Assembly: GCF_024626475.1 (NCBI RefSeq)
Contig: NZ_JANKHH010000006.1
Coordinates: 27,972-91,971, forward strand
Length of the DNA: 64,000 nucleotides
From: Parerythrobacter lacustris
GTDB lineage: Bacteria > Pseudomonadota > Alphaproteobacteria > Sphingomonadales > Sphingomonadaceae
Direction of reading: 5' to 3'
Shown: positions 1-9,368 of the stretch, piece by piece
How the letters are laid out: every line of letters begins with the position of its first letter
Position numbering within the stretch: the stretch's first letter is position 1
Made by a program: the position numbers and the translations under genes
Notes under the pieces: model-generated
The model's input: the letters and a program-made list of their open reading frames with translations, nothing else
What the model was told of the DNA's origin: nothing
The model's database searches: none

Positions 1-344
1 TCCTGCTCGTCGTCACCGACGATTGTAACGGTCCTGCGTGTATCGTCCCCGTCCGCCAGCTCGACCCTCGCGCCGAAGAACACCCGCGCCTTGTCCGGCT
101 GGTCGGCGGGATCGAGCACGCGCGCTGTTTTCATCCGCTTGGCGAGGTGCTTCAGTTCGCGGTCGATCTCGCGCATTCGCTTGCGGCCATAGAGATAATC
201 GCCGTTCTCGCTGCGGTCGCCATTGCCCGCCGCCCAGCTGACGATCTCGACGATCTCCGGCCGTTCAGTGCCGAGCAGGTGGTCGTAACGGGCACGCAAT
301 GCCGCGAATCCCGCCGGGGTGATCGGGTTGTTTCTCCCCTCCAT
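1..344 (-). CDS. greB: Transcription elongation factor GreB (3' part missing at window edge)
   Basis: This gene runs off the left edge; about 114 codons of the N-terminal coiled coil and linker are present. The product rescues backtracked RNA polymerase by stimulating transcript cleavage in the secondary channel. The translation matches GreB closely: an N-terminal ITPAGFAALRARYDHL stretch, then ERPEIV, the coiled-coil tip GDRSENGDY with the acidic pair that coordinates the catalytic metal, and KRMREIDREL. The continuation KARVFFGARVEL looks like the start of the C-terminal FKBP-like domain. The ERPEIV and KVFFGA-type segments favour GreB over GreA. The ATG at 344 lies 9 bases beyond the stop of the upstream transglycosylase gene, so the two are probably co-transcribed. 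The C-terminal domain is outside the window. Confidence 0.9.
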   Translation of the reverse strand, partial: MEGRNNPITPAGFAALRARYDHLLGTERPEIVEIVSWAAGNGDRSENGDYLYGRKRMREIDRELKHLAKRMKTARVLDPADQPDKARVFFGARVELADGDDTRRTVTIVGDDEQ

Positions 345-353
345 GATGCGGGC

Positions 354-2303
354 CTATCGCGGCAGGTAGTGCTTCACGTCGCGCTGCGCAGGGCTCGACC
401 GGTCCGGGTTCATATTGGCGTAGGTCACCGCATTGCCGATGACCCGCATGACGTAGTAGCGGGTCTCGAAATTGGCGGGGATCTTCTCGACCCAGGTGAC
501 CCAGTCGACCGCCCCGGTGCGCGGATCGCCGTTCAATCGCAGCCACTCGTTCACCCGGCCCGGCCCGGCGTTGTAGGCCGCGATGGCAAGCGGATAGGCC
601 CCGCCGTAACGGTCCATCAGCCGCGCAAAATGCGCATCGCCAAGGCGGATGTTGTAGCTCGGGCTCCCGGTAAGGTCGGCGGAAAGATACTGCACCCCGA
701 TCTTGCCCGCTTCCTCGCGCGCGGTGCCGGGCATCAACTGCATCATGCCCCGTGCGCCGGCATGGCTTACACGGTTGCGGTCAAATTCGCTTTCCTGCCG
801 TGCGATCGCGTGGACCATGGTCCAGTTCGCGCCCCCGTGGGTCTCGACAGTGGGAAAGCCGAGTCGTTCAAATCCGGTGAGGCCATGCTCGCCCGCCGTC
901 ATTCCTGCGACCACCGCCATCTCGTTGAGGCCGGTCTGGCGCGCGAGGTCCGCGACCATGGCCATTTGCGCCGGGCTTCGTGCCTGGTCGGCAACTGCTT
1001 CAAAGAATGCGCGCTCGACCCGCCAGTCACGCCGGTTGTTCGCCAGCGCACGGATCGCGCGGACGGCGGGGCTGGCATCGAACTCGGCGCGCGCAGCGGG
1101 GGTCGGCGGGACGGCGGGCAGGGCGGAAAACCCGGGAACGCTGCGTCCGAGCTCCGACAGGGCGAGTTGGCCGTAGTAATAGTCGGGATATTGCGCCGCG
1201 AGGTTCCAGTAGCGTTCGGCCTCGGCCCGGTCGCCCGCCATGTTCGCCGCACGGCCCGCCCAGAAGAACCCCTTGGAACGGGTCAGCGGGGTCTTCGCGG
1301 CGGTGCCATAGCGGTAAAACAGGGGGGCGGCGGTGCGGCCGTCGCCATTCGACCACAGCGCCTTGGTCCCGCCAAGCCACATCAGGTCGGTATAGCGGTC
1401 GCGCAGCACGAAGCTGCCGTTCGATACGTCGTATCCGGCGGGGAACAGGTCGTCGACCGAACCGGCGATGCGCGCGGCGGTGCCCGCGCTGCTCGCCTTG
1501 GCGACGCGCAGCATTTCGCCGACGAAGGCTTCGGGATCGTTGGCGGGGCGGACAAACGGGGGGCGCGTGGTCAGCACCTGCGCAGCGCGCTCTGTCTGCC
1601 CGGTCGAGCGGTAGTATTTCGCCTGATCGTATACGAAACCAGGATCGTTCAGCGCGCCTGCCGGAACGACTTGCGCACCGCCGTCCTGCGTTTGCAGCCG
1701 CGCGGCGGGGATCGCGCGATCTTCCATGCCGAGGCGGATCAACTGGCGGTTCGCGCCTTCGCGGTCACCCTGCCACAGTAGCGAATCCATCCGGGCCCGC
1801 TGGTCGTCGGCGGTGAATTGCGTGCCGAACAACCCTTCGAGCGTGAGCTCGGTGGTACCCGGCATCGTGCCGCCACGCCACGCGCTGCGCGAGGTTTCGG
1901 TCGCTTCGGGCCGTTGGAGCGATGCCAGTGCCAAAGCATAGGCGCTGCGGCCCGGATTGGTCAGCGGCGGGTTGCGGTCGAAGAAGGCTATCACCTGCGC
2001 CGGGGAAACGGCGGTCTTTGCCAGCGCTGCCTCGGCACGGCGCTGCATCTTCTCCTGCCGCGGGAATCCGGGGTAGGCGAGGATGAAATCGGCGTAGTCG
2101 TTGAATGCGAGATTGTCGGTCTTGTCGAGATATTCCCAGCGAGAAATCGCCTGGTCGATCTGCGCCGGCGCGCGCGCGACCATCTGCGACCGCGCCTGAT
2201 CCCAGCTGTTGTATTCCTGCGCTGCTAGCGGGGTGGAAGCGACGACCAAGGGGGCGGTGATGGCAAAAATTGCAAAAGCGGGGATGCGGTCCATGCTGGA
2301 CAT
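354..2303 (-). CDS. slt: Soluble lytic murein transglycosylase (Slt70-like)
   Basis: A periplasmic enzyme of 649 residues that cleaves peptidoglycan glycan strands to 1,6-anhydromuropeptides. The first residues (MSSMDRIPAFAIFAI, ending LAAQ) form a signal peptide. A long helical solenoid region follows, typical of the Slt70 U-domain. The catalytic SLT domain is near the C terminus (about residues 490-610), with the catalytic Glu in ARQESEF, then GARGMMQLMPGTA and AIAAYNAGPGRV. The ATG at 2303 is chosen because AGGAG lies 12 bases upstream; ATG 2294 (MDRIP) is an alternative. The open frame continues upstream to 2393, but that extension would bury the signal peptide. The gene is divergent from dapA, and greB follows 9 bases downstream. 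Confidence 0.9.
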   Translation of the reverse strand: MSSMDRIPAFAIFAITAPLVVASTPLAAQEYNSWDQARSQMVARAPAQIDQAISRWEYLDKTDNLAFNDYADFILAYPGFPRQEKMQRRAEAALAKTAVSPAQVIAFFDRNPPLTNPGRSAYALALASLQRPEATETSRSAWRGGTMPGTTELTLEGLFGTQFTADDQRARMDSLLWQGDREGANRQLIRLGMEDRAIPAARLQTQDGGAQVVPAGALNDPGFVYDQAKYYRSTGQTERAAQVLTTRPPFVRPANDPEAFVGEMLRVAKASSAGTAARIAGSVDDLFPAGYDVSNGSFVLRDRYTDLMWLGGTKALWSNGDGRTAAPLFYRYGTAAKTPLTRSKGFFWAGRAANMAGDRAEAERYWNLAAQYPDYYYGQLALSELGRSVPGFSALPAVPPTPAARAEFDASPAVRAIRALANNRRDWRVERAFFEAVADQARSPAQMAMVADLARQTGLNEMAVVAGMTAGEHGLTGFERLGFPTVETHGGANWTMVHAIARQESEFDRNRVSHAGARGMMQLMPGTAREEAGKIGVQYLSADLTGSPSYNIRLGDAHFARLMDRYGGAYPLAIAAYNAGPGRVNEWLRLNGDPRTGAVDWVTWVEKIPANFETRYYVMRVIGNAVTYANMNPDRSSPAQRDVKHYLPR

Positions 2304-2393
2304 AGTGGCCGGCGGCTCCTTATCAGGCGCTGAACGCGCGCTGGGGGGTGATTTCCTGCCCGAACCCATGCGCAATTGACGAGGGATAAGCAA

Positions 2394-3275
2394 ATGTTCT
2401 CAGGGTCGATTCCCGCTCTGGTGACTCCTTTTCGCGACGGATCGTTTGACGAGGCCGCTTTTCGCCGCCTGGTCGACTGGCAGATCGACAATGGATCGAG
2501 CGCGCTGGTGCCCTGCGGCACGACGGGCGAGGCCTCTACGCTGTCCAACGCCGAACATCACCGGGTGATCGAGGTGTGCATCGAACAGGCGGCGGGCCGC
2601 GTGCCGGTGATCGCCGGATGCGGCTCGAACGATACGCGCAATGCGCTGCTGCATATGAATTTCTCGAAAAAGGCCGGGGCGGCGGCGGGGTTGTGCGTCG
2701 CGCCCTACTACAACCGACCGAGCCAGGCCGGGCTGATCGCGCATTTCAGCTTTCTGGCGGAAAACAGCGATTTGCCGATCGTGCTTTACAACGTTCCTGC
2801 GCGAACGGTGACCGATATCCTTGACGAGACGGTGGTCGAGCTGGTGCAGCAGTATCCGAGCCGGATCGTGGCGATCAAGGATGCGAGCGGAGACCTCAGC
2901 CGGGTGGCCGACCACCGGATGGGCATCGGCCATGATTTCTGCCAGCTGTCGGGCAATGACGAACTGTGGCTGCCGCACTCGGCGGCGGGCGGGCGCGGGT
3001 GCATTTCGGTGACCGCCAACGTCGCTCCTGCGCTATGCGCCGAATTCCACGCAGCGATTGCCGCCAACGATCTGGTCAAGGCGCGCGAGATTAACGACCG
3101 CCTGTTCCCGCTGCACTACGCGATGTTCTCCGACGCCAGCCCTGCGCCGGTAAAATATGCGCTCACCCGCGTGCACGACTGGCTGGAGTGCGATGTCCGC
3201 CTGCCATTGGTGAACGCGAGCGAGGCAAGCCGCAAGGCGGTGGATGAAGCGCTGGAGCATGCGGGGCTGGTTTGA
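2394..3275 (+). CDS. dapA: 4-hydroxy-tetrahydrodipicolinate synthase
   Basis: Condenses pyruvate with aspartate semialdehyde, the first committed step of the diaminopimelate and lysine pathway. The 293-residue length matches the family (about 292). Catalytic residues are visible: the Schiff-base lysine K162 in IVAIKDASGD, Y132 in VLYNVPART, and the substrate-binding GTTGE loop at residues 42-46. ATG 2394 is preferred over the in-frame TTG at 2376 because GAGGG sits just upstream at 2381 and the protein then starts MFSGSIPALVTPF, as in homologues. The gene is divergent from slt. A DUF805 gene follows 2 bases after the stop; smpB, often near dapA in alphaproteobacteria, is 1.7 kb downstream. 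Confidence 0.96.
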   Translation: MFSGSIPALVTPFRDGSFDEAAFRRLVDWQIDNGSSALVPCGTTGEASTLSNAEHHRVIEVCIEQAAGRVPVIAGCGSNDTRNALLHMNFSKKAGAAAGLCVAPYYNRPSQAGLIAHFSFLAENSDLPIVLYNVPARTVTDILDETVVELVQQYPSRIVAIKDASGDLSRVADHRMGIGHDFCQLSGNDELWLPHSAAGGRGCISVTANVAPALCAEFHAAIAANDLVKAREINDRLFPLHYAMFSDASPAPVKYALTRVHDWLECDVRLPLVNASEASRKAVDEALEHAGLV

Positions 3276-3277
3276 AT

Positions 3278-3781
3278 ATGGCCTATCGAAGCCCGCTCTA
3301 CGACATTCCGTCAGATCTCGCCCGCACCGTACGGGGTGTCTTGACTTTTCATGGCCGAGCAACGCGAACCGAGGCTTGGACTTTTATGGTGATCGGGAGC
3401 TTGTTGGCTGGGTTGGTGCTGTCGGCAATCGCAACGTTGACCGGGGAAGCTCAAGGCTTTTCGACCGCACAATCCGTGACTGCTAGCATCGCATCGATTC
3501 TCTATTTCATTCCGGTTCCTGCACTGTTCGCCCGACGTCTGCACGATATCGGATGGAGTGGCTGGTTCGCAGTTGCCGTTCCTGCATTCTATGGCTTCGC
3601 GACCGTAACTGAGGGTGCGGGACCGGCAATTGCTGGGATTGTCAAGAACGACTTTGGCTGGCCGGGAACGATTATCGTCCTAACCGGCGTTGCCCTCATG
3701 TATTTGGTCCTGCTGCTTCCCACGAGCGAGCGCGCCGATCGATTTGGTGCCAATCCACGATTAGTGAACGAACAACCCTAA
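3278..3781 (+). CDS. DUF805 family inner-membrane protein
   Basis: A 167-residue integral membrane protein of the DUF805 (YhaH/YhaI-like) family, whose function is unknown. The family signatures are present: LTFHGRATRTEAWTFMV near the N terminus, before the first membrane segment, and ARRLHDIGWSGWF before a later one. About four hydrophobic segments can be seen. ATG 3278 is 2 bases after the dapA stop, and an in-frame TTG at 3272 overlaps that stop, so translation is probably coupled to dapA. Its 3' end overlaps the convergent metallohydrolase gene by 4 bases. Base composition is less GC-rich than in the neighbours, which may indicate a later insertion between dapA and smpB. Confidence 0.8.
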   Translation: MAYRSPLYDIPSDLARTVRGVLTFHGRATRTEAWTFMVIGSLLAGLVLSAIATLTGEAQGFSTAQSVTASIASILYFIPVPALFARRLHDIGWSGWFAVAVPAFYGFATVTEGAGPAIAGIVKNDFGWPGTIIVLTGVALMYLVLLLPTSERADRFGANPRLVNEQP

Positions 3782-4854
3782 ATCACCTCGTCCTCATCCA
3801 TGAGCGGTTGCGCCGGGCCCTCCGGCTCGCTCGCCAGGATTGCTTCGGTGATCGAGCCGATCCGTTCGCCGGCGTGCTCCAGCTGCGCCACCTCGGCAAT
3901 GTGGAACAGCGCGTCGCCCTGGTTGACCACCGGCAGGGTGGCATGGCCGATGATGATGCCGTCGATCGGACTAACCATCTCCATCGGGCCCTCGCCGAAC
4001 AGCCCGCCCACGGTGGCGAGCAGGTCGCCTTTGTGGACGATGTCGCCCGACTTGCGTTCGCGGTGGGTCACTCCGCCGCGCGGGGCACGGACCCAGCTCG
4101 ACTTGTTGGCGCGAGCGGGGATGCCGACATGCGACAAGCCGTCGTCGGCCTCGATCATCCCGATATGCGCCAGCACCCGGCACACCCCGCTGACCCCGAT
4201 ATCGATCGACAGGCGGTCGAACCGCAGAGCCTCGCCGGCTTCCATCAGCAGCATCGGCACCTCGCGCCCCTGCGCCAGCGCGCGCATCGATCCGTCGCGC
4301 AGCGGGCTCTCGATGATCACCGGCGCACCAAACGCCATCGCCAGCTCGACCAGATAAGGGCTGCCGGCGGCAATGCGGATTTGCGGCAGGTTGTAGCGGT
4401 GGATCGCGGCGGAATGGATGTCGATCCCCAGCGAGCACCGGCCGATCACATGCTCGAGGAAAGTCCACGCCAGTTGTCCTGCCAGCGACCCCTTTCGGCT
4501 GCCGGGGAAGCTGCGGTTGAGGTCTCGCCGATCGGGCAGGTACCGGCTGTGCTGGAGAAAGCCGAAGATATTGACAGCCGGGGCAAGGATCACCGTGCCC
4601 GCCAGCCGCTGCGGATCGAGCCGAGCGGAGAGCCGCTGGATTACCGCCGTGCCGATTATCTCATCCCCGTGGATCGCGCCGCTGACGAAGACGACGGGAC
4701 CGGGCTGCGCCCCGTGGACTACCTGCAAGGCGAGGTTGGCGGAAAGCCCGGAAACCTGCTGGCTAACCGGGATCGCGACGATCCGCCGTTCGCCCGGCGG
4801 CACGATCTCCCCGCCGATCTCGAATTCCACCGCACCTTCGACTGACTCGCCCAT
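3778..4854 (-). CDS. AstE/aspartoacylase-family zinc carboxypeptidase-like protein
   Basis: A 358-residue cytoplasmic protein of the succinylglutamate desuccinylase/aspartoacylase branch of M14 metallopeptidases, which hydrolyse N-acyl amino acids or related amides. Zinc ligands fit H62 and E65 in SGAIHGDE and H147 in [15 protein letters not shown] (residues 111-118) is the substrate-binding Asn-Arg motif of the family, and LLMEAGEA probably carries the catalytic Glu. After about residue 260 the chain has a biotinyl/lipoyl-like hammerhead ([25 protein letters not shown]) without the modified MKM lysine. ATG 4854 is supported by GGGAGGG about 8 bases upstream; the open frame extends to 5046 but that part is low-complexity. 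The actual substrate cannot be told from sequence. Confidence 0.78.
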   Translation of the reverse strand: MGESVEGAVEFEIGGEIVPPGERRIVAIPVSQQVSGLSANLALQVVHGAQPGPVVFVSGAIHGDEIIGTAVIQRLSARLDPQRLAGTVILAPAVNIFGFLQHSRYLPDRRDLNRSFPGSRKGSLAGQLAWTFLEHVIGRCSLGIDIHSAAIHRYNLPQIRIAAGSPYLVELAMAFGAPVIIESPLRDGSMRALAQGREVPMLLMEAGEALRFDRLSIDIGVSGVCRVLAHIGMIEADDGLSHVGIPARANKSSWVRAPRGGVTHRERKSGDIVHKGDLLATVGGLFGEGPMEMVSPIDGIIIGHATLPVVNQGDALFHIAEVAQLEHAGERIGSITEAILASEPEGPAQPLMDEDEVI

Positions 4855-4968
4855 AACCTGAGCCCTCCCTGTCCCCTCGGCGCATTGGCCACGGGAGAGG
4901 GCGCGAACGCAAGCGGATTGTGCGCGCACTTCCCTTGTCGCGGGGGAGTCCCTACATGGTCCGCCACC

Positions 4969-5451
4969 ATGGCACGCCCCAAACCAGAGACCTTCGACAA
5001 GCAGAAGACCGTTGCCGAGAACCGTCGCGCCCGGTTCGATTATCATATCGAGGACAAGTACGAAGCCGGGATCGTGCTACAAGGTACCGAGGTCAAGGCC
5101 CTGCGCGCCGGCGAGGCGTCGATCGCCGAGAGCTATGCCGAGGTGCGCGACGGGCAGGTATGGCTGATCAACGCCAACGTCCCCGAATACAGCCACGGCA
5201 ACCGCCTGAACCACGAACCCAAGCGCCCGCGCAAGCTGCTGCTGAACGAGCGCGAGATCGCCAAGCTGACCGGCGCGGTCGAGCGCAAGGGGATGACTCT
5301 GGTCCCGCTGAGCATCTATTTCAACGGCAAGGGCCGGGCCAAGATGGAGCTGGCGCTGGCCAAGGGCCGTCAGGCGCAGGACAAGCGCGAATACGTCAAG
5401 GACCGCGACTGGAAGCGCGACAAGGCCCGCCTGCTGCGCGAAAAAGGGTGA
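4969..5451 (+). CDS. smpB: SsrA (tmRNA)-binding protein SmpB
   Basis: Binds tmRNA and delivers it to stalled ribosomes for trans-translation. The 160-residue product is of family length. It contains the OB-fold core with [28 protein letters not shown] and the conserved [11 protein letters not shown] and [20 protein letters not shown] segments, followed by the basic tail [14 protein letters not shown] that becomes helical in the ribosomal A site. ATG 4969 (MARPKPETF) is chosen from protein alignment; the best Shine-Dalgarno-like run (GGGGGAG at 4942) is rather far upstream, so ribosome binding looks weak. The ssrA gene itself is not in this window. Confidence 0.96.
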   Translation: MARPKPETFDKQKTVAENRRARFDYHIEDKYEAGIVLQGTEVKALRAGEASIAESYAEVRDGQVWLINANVPEYSHGNRLNHEPKRPRKLLLNEREIAKLTGAVERKGMTLVPLSIYFNGKGRAKMELALAKGRQAQDKREYVKDRDWKRDKARLLREKG

Positions 5452-5453
5452 TT

Positions 5454-5494
5454 GACCGAGCCTCGGCTTGGGCTGCGGTTAATCCGGCTCGGTC
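5454..5494. repeat. Inverted repeat just after smpB
   Basis: Two perfect 9-base arms (GACCGAGCC at 5454-5462 and GGCTCGGTC at 5486-5494) flank a 23-base loop and begin 2 bases after the smpB stop. There is no following T-run, so this is not a standard terminator. It could protect the 3' end of the smpB message. The remaining 100 bases up to the DUF2062 gene show only a TAAAAT box near 5536 that could be a -10 element without a good -35. Confidence 0.4.
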
Positions 5495-5596
5495 TATCGC
5501 ATCGGCAATCATGAACTGCTCGACAAACTCGACCGCTAAAATCCCTCCGCGCCCCTTGCCTATCGCCATTGTGCAGCGCAAGGGGAGCGCAAGGCG

Positions 5597-6187
5597 ATGA
5601 GCAAGACCCGTTCCAAGACTTTCCTCGCGGACCTGATCCGCAAGAATATGCCGACGCGCGACCAGCTGGAGAGCAACCGCTGGACGCGCGGGCTCGCCAT
5701 GCGCCACGAATTGTGGCGCTTCACCAGGCGCTCGGTGCCGCGCGGCGTGGCGGTGGGATTGCTGGTCGGGATTTTCGCGCTGATCCCCGGCATCCAGATC
5801 ATCGGCGCTGCGCTGATGTGTGTGCCAGGGCGCGGAAACATCCCGATAGCGGCAGCGATGACCTTCCTGTCCAATCCCGCGACCACGCCACTCATCCTAA
5901 TCGGTTCCGCGTTCATCGGCAATGCGATGGGCTTCCACGCCAACGTCTCCACCGTGCAGGAGATGGTGGCGCGCAGCGCACCGGCGGGCGATTGGGTGAG
6001 CTGGTTCCTGTCGGATGCGGCACCCGCAGTGCTGGTGGGCCTTGCGGTCATGTCGGTGGTGGCGGCTGCCATCGGATACCTTGTCTCGTCGTGGGTGTGG
6101 CGGGTGATGGTCGCGCGCAAACGCAAGCGGCGTTTGAAGCGCATCGTCGAACATAGCGAAGAACGGTTCGGAACGGTCGAAGGATGA
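5597..6187 (+). CDS. DUF2062 domain-containing membrane protein
   Basis: A 196-residue inner-membrane protein of family DUF2062, with no established function. The domain signature is clear: RRSVPRGVAVGLLVGIFALIPG, then QIIGAALMCVPGRGNIPIAAAMTFLSNP followed by TTPLILIGSAFIGN, giving about three membrane segments, with a fourth at about residues 140-165 and a basic C-terminal tail. The start at 5597 follows an AGGGGAG run. Its stop overlaps the cckA start (ATGA at 6184-6187), so it is probably the first gene of a two-gene operon with cckA and translationally coupled to it. Confidence 0.83.
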   Translation: MSKTRSKTFLADLIRKNMPTRDQLESNRWTRGLAMRHELWRFTRRSVPRGVAVGLLVGIFALIPGIQIIGAALMCVPGRGNIPIAAAMTFLSNPATTPLILIGSAFIGNAMGFHANVSTVQEMVARSAPAGDWVSWFLSDAAPAVLVGLAVMSVVAAAIGYLVSSWVWRVMVARKRKRRLKRIVEHSEERFGTVEG

Positions 6188-8652
6188 ACGTTCTCGGTGA
6201 AGCGCAAGGGGAGCGCCAGACGGGCCTGATCGGGGGGATCGCCGCTGCGGCAGTGGCTTCGGCTGCGCTGCTGTGGTGGATTTCCGGCACCCCGGTGCTC
6301 GCCTTTGCCTATTTTGCAGCTCTGGTGGTCCTCATACTCGCCGCTTCGGCAGCATCGCGCATGCGGGGCGGCAGCACGGGCGATGAGCTGGCCCCGCCCG
6401 ACTGGTCTGTCACCGTCACCGCGATCGAGCAGCCCGGACTGGCCGTTGCCATCACTGATCGGGCCAACCGCCTTGCCTGCGCCAATTCCGCCTATGCCGA
6501 ATGGTTCGGAGCCGCTGCGGCACCTCCCAACCTGCCGCTCGACCGGCCATCGCTCGAACGGCTGACCCGTGCTGCGCGCGAGGCATGGCGCGACGGGACT
6601 GCGCGGGCCGACGATCTGTTGCGCAGCGATGGCACGCCCGGCTGGCACGCCAGCGCTGAACGGGCCGGGCGGGGCGAGGATTATCTGATCTGGCGCATCT
6701 CCGAAGCGGCAGCAGCAAATCACGCTGACGCCGTCGGTGCCCTTGTCGGCGGAGCGCTCGGCCGGATGCTGTCCGTTGCGGGGATCGAGACCGCGTTGGT
6801 TGGTCCGGACGGGATAGTTCGGGCAGTAGGACGAGGCTTCGCCCAGCGCGCCTCGGGCGATCCGACTGCAACGCTGGCGGGGCAGGAATTCGTCTCTTTC
6901 CTGCGAAGCGATGACCGCGACCGGATATTTTTCGCACGCGAGGGGCGCAAGGGCGCGCCGTTGACGCTGGTGCAGGTGCCGCTGGAAGAACCATCGGGCG
7001 TCGCAACCAGTACGGGAAGCGAAGTGCCTTCGCTGATGCTGCTGCTCGAAGGCGGGGCGGGGATCGGTAGCGGATCGGATGGGCCGGGGGCTGCCGCGAC
7101 TCCGCAGCTCGAGGCCCTGCTCGGCGCTTTGCCGCTAGGGCTCGCGATGACCGATCGCGACGGACGCTTCCTGTTCGGCAACGAGGCCTTCAAACGGGCG
7201 GTCGGGCGCGAGGGGCAGGCGATGCCGTCTTACCCGTCCGATCTGGTGACGCGCGAAGACAAGGGCGCATTGGCGGATGCGGTGCGACGCTTCGGCAAGG
7301 GACCCGCACTGAGCGGCGACATGGCGATCCGCCTGCGCGACACGCCAGACGATCCTGTGTCGCTCGGGCTGGCGGGCGTGCGCGGTCTCGGCGATGCAGC
7401 AGTGCTCCTCAGCCTGTCGGACTCGACCGAGGAAACACGCCTCAAGCGGCAGGTGGCACAGGCGACCAAGATGCAGGCGGTCGGTCAGCTTGCGGGCGGC
7501 GTGGCGCATGACTTCAACAATGTCCTGACCGCGATTATCGGCTACTGCGACCTGATGTTGCTGCGTCACACGCCGGGTGACAGCGACTACGACGATATCC
7601 AGCAAATTCGCGCCAATTCCAATCGTGCGGCGAGCCTGACGCGGCAATTGCTAGCTTTCAGCCGGCAGCAGACGTTGCAGCCCAAAGTTGTCCAGCTGCC
7701 CGACGTGGTGAGCGAGGTGAGCCAGTTGCTCAAGCGGCTGCTGGGCGAGAATATCGAGCTCAAGGTGCGACACGACCGCGACCTCGGGCCGGTCCGGGCA
7801 GACCCGCAGCAGCTCGAGCAGGTGATCGTCAACCTGGCGGTCAATGCGCGCGATGCGATCCAGTCTCGCGGGGACGGGCGAGGCAAGCTGACGCTGGCGA
7901 CCCGCCGCATCTCGGCGCGCGATGTCCGCGCAATGGGTTCGGAAATCATTCCGGCGGGCGAGTACACCGCGATTGTCGCACAGGACACCGGTGGCGGCAT
8001 AGCGCCCGAGAAGCTGGGCAAGATATTCGAACCGTTCTTCACTACCAAGGTACTGGGCAAGGGCACCGGTCTCGGTCTGTCCACAGTGTACGGGATCGTC
8101 AAACAATCGGGCGGCTATATCTTCGCCGACAATGTGGAGGGGATTTCCGGCACGATCGAGGGCGCGCGGTTCACCATCTATCTGCCGGTCTATTCAGGGC
8201 CGGTGTCCGAAGAACATCTGCCGGCCAGCGCGCGGGACGCCGAGCCGGAAGCCAGCACATGGCTCGGCAGCGCGCGGATCCTGCTGGTGGAGGACGAGGA
8301 CATGGTGCGCGCCGTCGCCGAACGGGCGCTCGCACGGTCAGGCCACAAGATCACCCTTGCCCGTGACGGCGAAGAAGGGCTCGCCGCGGTCGCCAATGGC
8401 GGGGAGTTCGACCTTATTGTTTCGGATGTCGTCATGCCGGGGATGAGCGGCCCGCGCATGGTCAAGGCGATCCGCAAGGTGCGCCCCGACCTGCCCGTGC
8501 TGTTCATGTCGGGCTATGCCGAAGAGCAGCTACGCAAGGAAATCGACGTCGAGAACATGCATTTTCTCGCCAAGCCGTTCAGCGTCCAGCAGATCGGCGA
8601 CCGTGTTGCCGCCATCCTCAATGCCGGCCAGCGGTCTGCCAAGTTGAAATAA
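6184..8652 (+). CDS. cckA: Hybrid sensor histidine kinase CckA
   Basis: Cell-cycle hybrid kinase that in Caulobacter feeds phosphate through ChpT to CtrA and CpdR, and works as a phosphatase when c-di-GMP is bound. The 822-residue protein has two N-terminal membrane segments (about residues 15-58), two PAS-like regions (about 75-160 and 300-420), then a HisKA domain with H442 in GGVAHDFNNVLTAIIGYCD. The HATPase domain shows the N box VNLAVNARDA and the G boxes DTGGGI and GKGTGLGLSTVYGI. The receiver domain (about 700-820) carries the acidic pair in VEDED, phospho-acceptor D748 in SDVVMPGMSG and the conserved lysine in FLAKPF. HDFNN and the domain order are CckA hallmarks. ATG overlaps the DUF2062 stop. 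cpdR lies 16 kb away. Confidence 0.93.
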   Translation: MNVLGEAQGERQTGLIGGIAAAAVASAALLWWISGTPVLAFAYFAALVVLILAASAASRMRGGSTGDELAPPDWSVTVTAIEQPGLAVAITDRANRLACANSAYAEWFGAAAAPPNLPLDRPSLERLTRAAREAWRDGTARADDLLRSDGTPGWHASAERAGRGEDYLIWRISEAAAANHADAVGALVGGALGRMLSVAGIETALVGPDGIVRAVGRGFAQRASGDPTATLAGQEFVSFLRSDDRDRIFFAREGRKGAPLTLVQVPLEEPSGVATSTGSEVPSLMLLLEGGAGIGSGSDGPGAAATPQLEALLGALPLGLAMTDRDGRFLFGNEAFKRAVGREGQAMPSYPSDLVTREDKGALADAVRRFGKGPALSGDMAIRLRDTPDDPVSLGLAGVRGLGDAAVLLSLSDSTEETRLKRQVAQATKMQAVGQLAGGVAHDFNNVLTAIIGYCDLMLLRHTPGDSDYDDIQQIRANSNRAASLTRQLLAFSRQQTLQPKVVQLPDVVSEVSQLLKRLLGENIELKVRHDRDLGPVRADPQQLEQVIVNLAVNARDAIQSRGDGRGKLTLATRRISARDVRAMGSEIIPAGEYTAIVAQDTGGGIAPEKLGKIFEPFFTTKVLGKGTGLGLSTVYGIVKQSGGYIFADNVEGISGTIEGARFTIYLPVYSGPVSEEHLPASARDAEPEASTWLGSARILLVEDEDMVRAVAERALARSGHKITLARDGEEGLAAVANGGEFDLIVSDVVMPGMSGPRMVKAIRKVRPDLPVLFMSGYAEEQLRKEIDVENMHFLAKPFSVQQIGDRVAAILNAGQRSAKLK

Positions 8653-8752
8653 GGAAAGATTTCTCTCCAATCTGGCGAGAGTTGTGGTATTCCATCGTCG
8701 CGGGTCGAAGAAAAAAACAAAAACCAGTCGAACCATCCCTTGGGGGCAAACG

Positions 8753-9364
8753 ATGAAACACCGATTCGCTTTTGGCGCGTGCTCCGTATTCGCGCTCGCT
8801 GCCGCTGCCACACCCGCTTCGGCCGGGATCGACGCCTATATCGGCGAGGTGACACCGGGCGGCTACAACTTCTGCCCGCGCGGCACCGCTAAGATGAACG
8901 GGCAGATCCTGTCGATTGCGCAGAACACCGCGCTGTTCGCGCTGATCGGCACGACCTATGGCGGTAACGGGCAGACGACCTTCGCACTCCCCAACCTGCA
9001 GGGCCGTGTGCCGATGCACCAGGGGCAGGGCCCGGGCCTGTCTTTCCGCAGTCTTGGCGAGCAAGCCGGCAGCGAGACCAACACTCTGCTGCTCACCCAA
9101 CTGCCGATCCACAACCATACAGCGCTGATCAACGTCAACAACACCGCGACGGCCGACAGTGGCAACCCGACCGGTAATGTCTTCGCCCGCGCGGTCAGCA
9201 ACACTTACGAAAACACCGACCCGCCGACCCCGGGTGCTACCATGGCCGCATCGACCGTGACCGTCGGTGTCAGCGGCGGCAGCCAGCCGTTCAACAACAT
9301 GCAGCCCTACCTCGCACTGAACTATTGCATTGCGACCGAGGGCATTTTCCCACCGCGCAATTGA
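8753..9364 (+). CDS. Secreted phage tail collar-domain protein (copy 1)
   Basis: A 203-residue exported protein with a Sec signal peptide (MKHRFAFGACSVFALAAAAT, cleavage after ASA) followed by a tail-collar (MdpB-like) domain. The fold signature is visible: IDAYIGEVTPGGYNFCP, MNGQILSI, LFALIGTTYGGNGQTTFALPNLQGRVPMH. Tail collar domains are best known from phage tail fibres, but free-standing versions are common in bacterial genomes and their role is unknown. No other phage genes lie near. ATG 8753 follows TGGGGGC; the frame opens at 8684, which would hide the signal peptide. Copy 2 starts 70 bases downstream and has a nearly identical C-terminal half. Probable export to the periplasm or outside. 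Confidence 0.85.
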   Translation: MKHRFAFGACSVFALAAAATPASAGIDAYIGEVTPGGYNFCPRGTAKMNGQILSIAQNTALFALIGTTYGGNGQTTFALPNLQGRVPMHQGQGPGLSFRSLGEQAGSETNTLLLTQLPIHNHTALINVNNTATADSGNPTGNVFARAVSNTYENTDPPTPGATMAASTVTVGVSGGSQPFNNMQPYLALNYCIATEGIFPPRN

Positions 9365-9368
9365 CCCC

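Noticed and set aside
147-1781. 544-codon open frame on the plus strand
   Set aside because: It lies fully antisense to the transglycosylase gene, which has a signal peptide and SLT motifs; the frame is open only because of high GC codon bias.
5454-5494. Terminator after smpB
   Set aside because: The arms are perfect, but the loop is 23 bases and no T-run follows; listed as an inverted repeat only.
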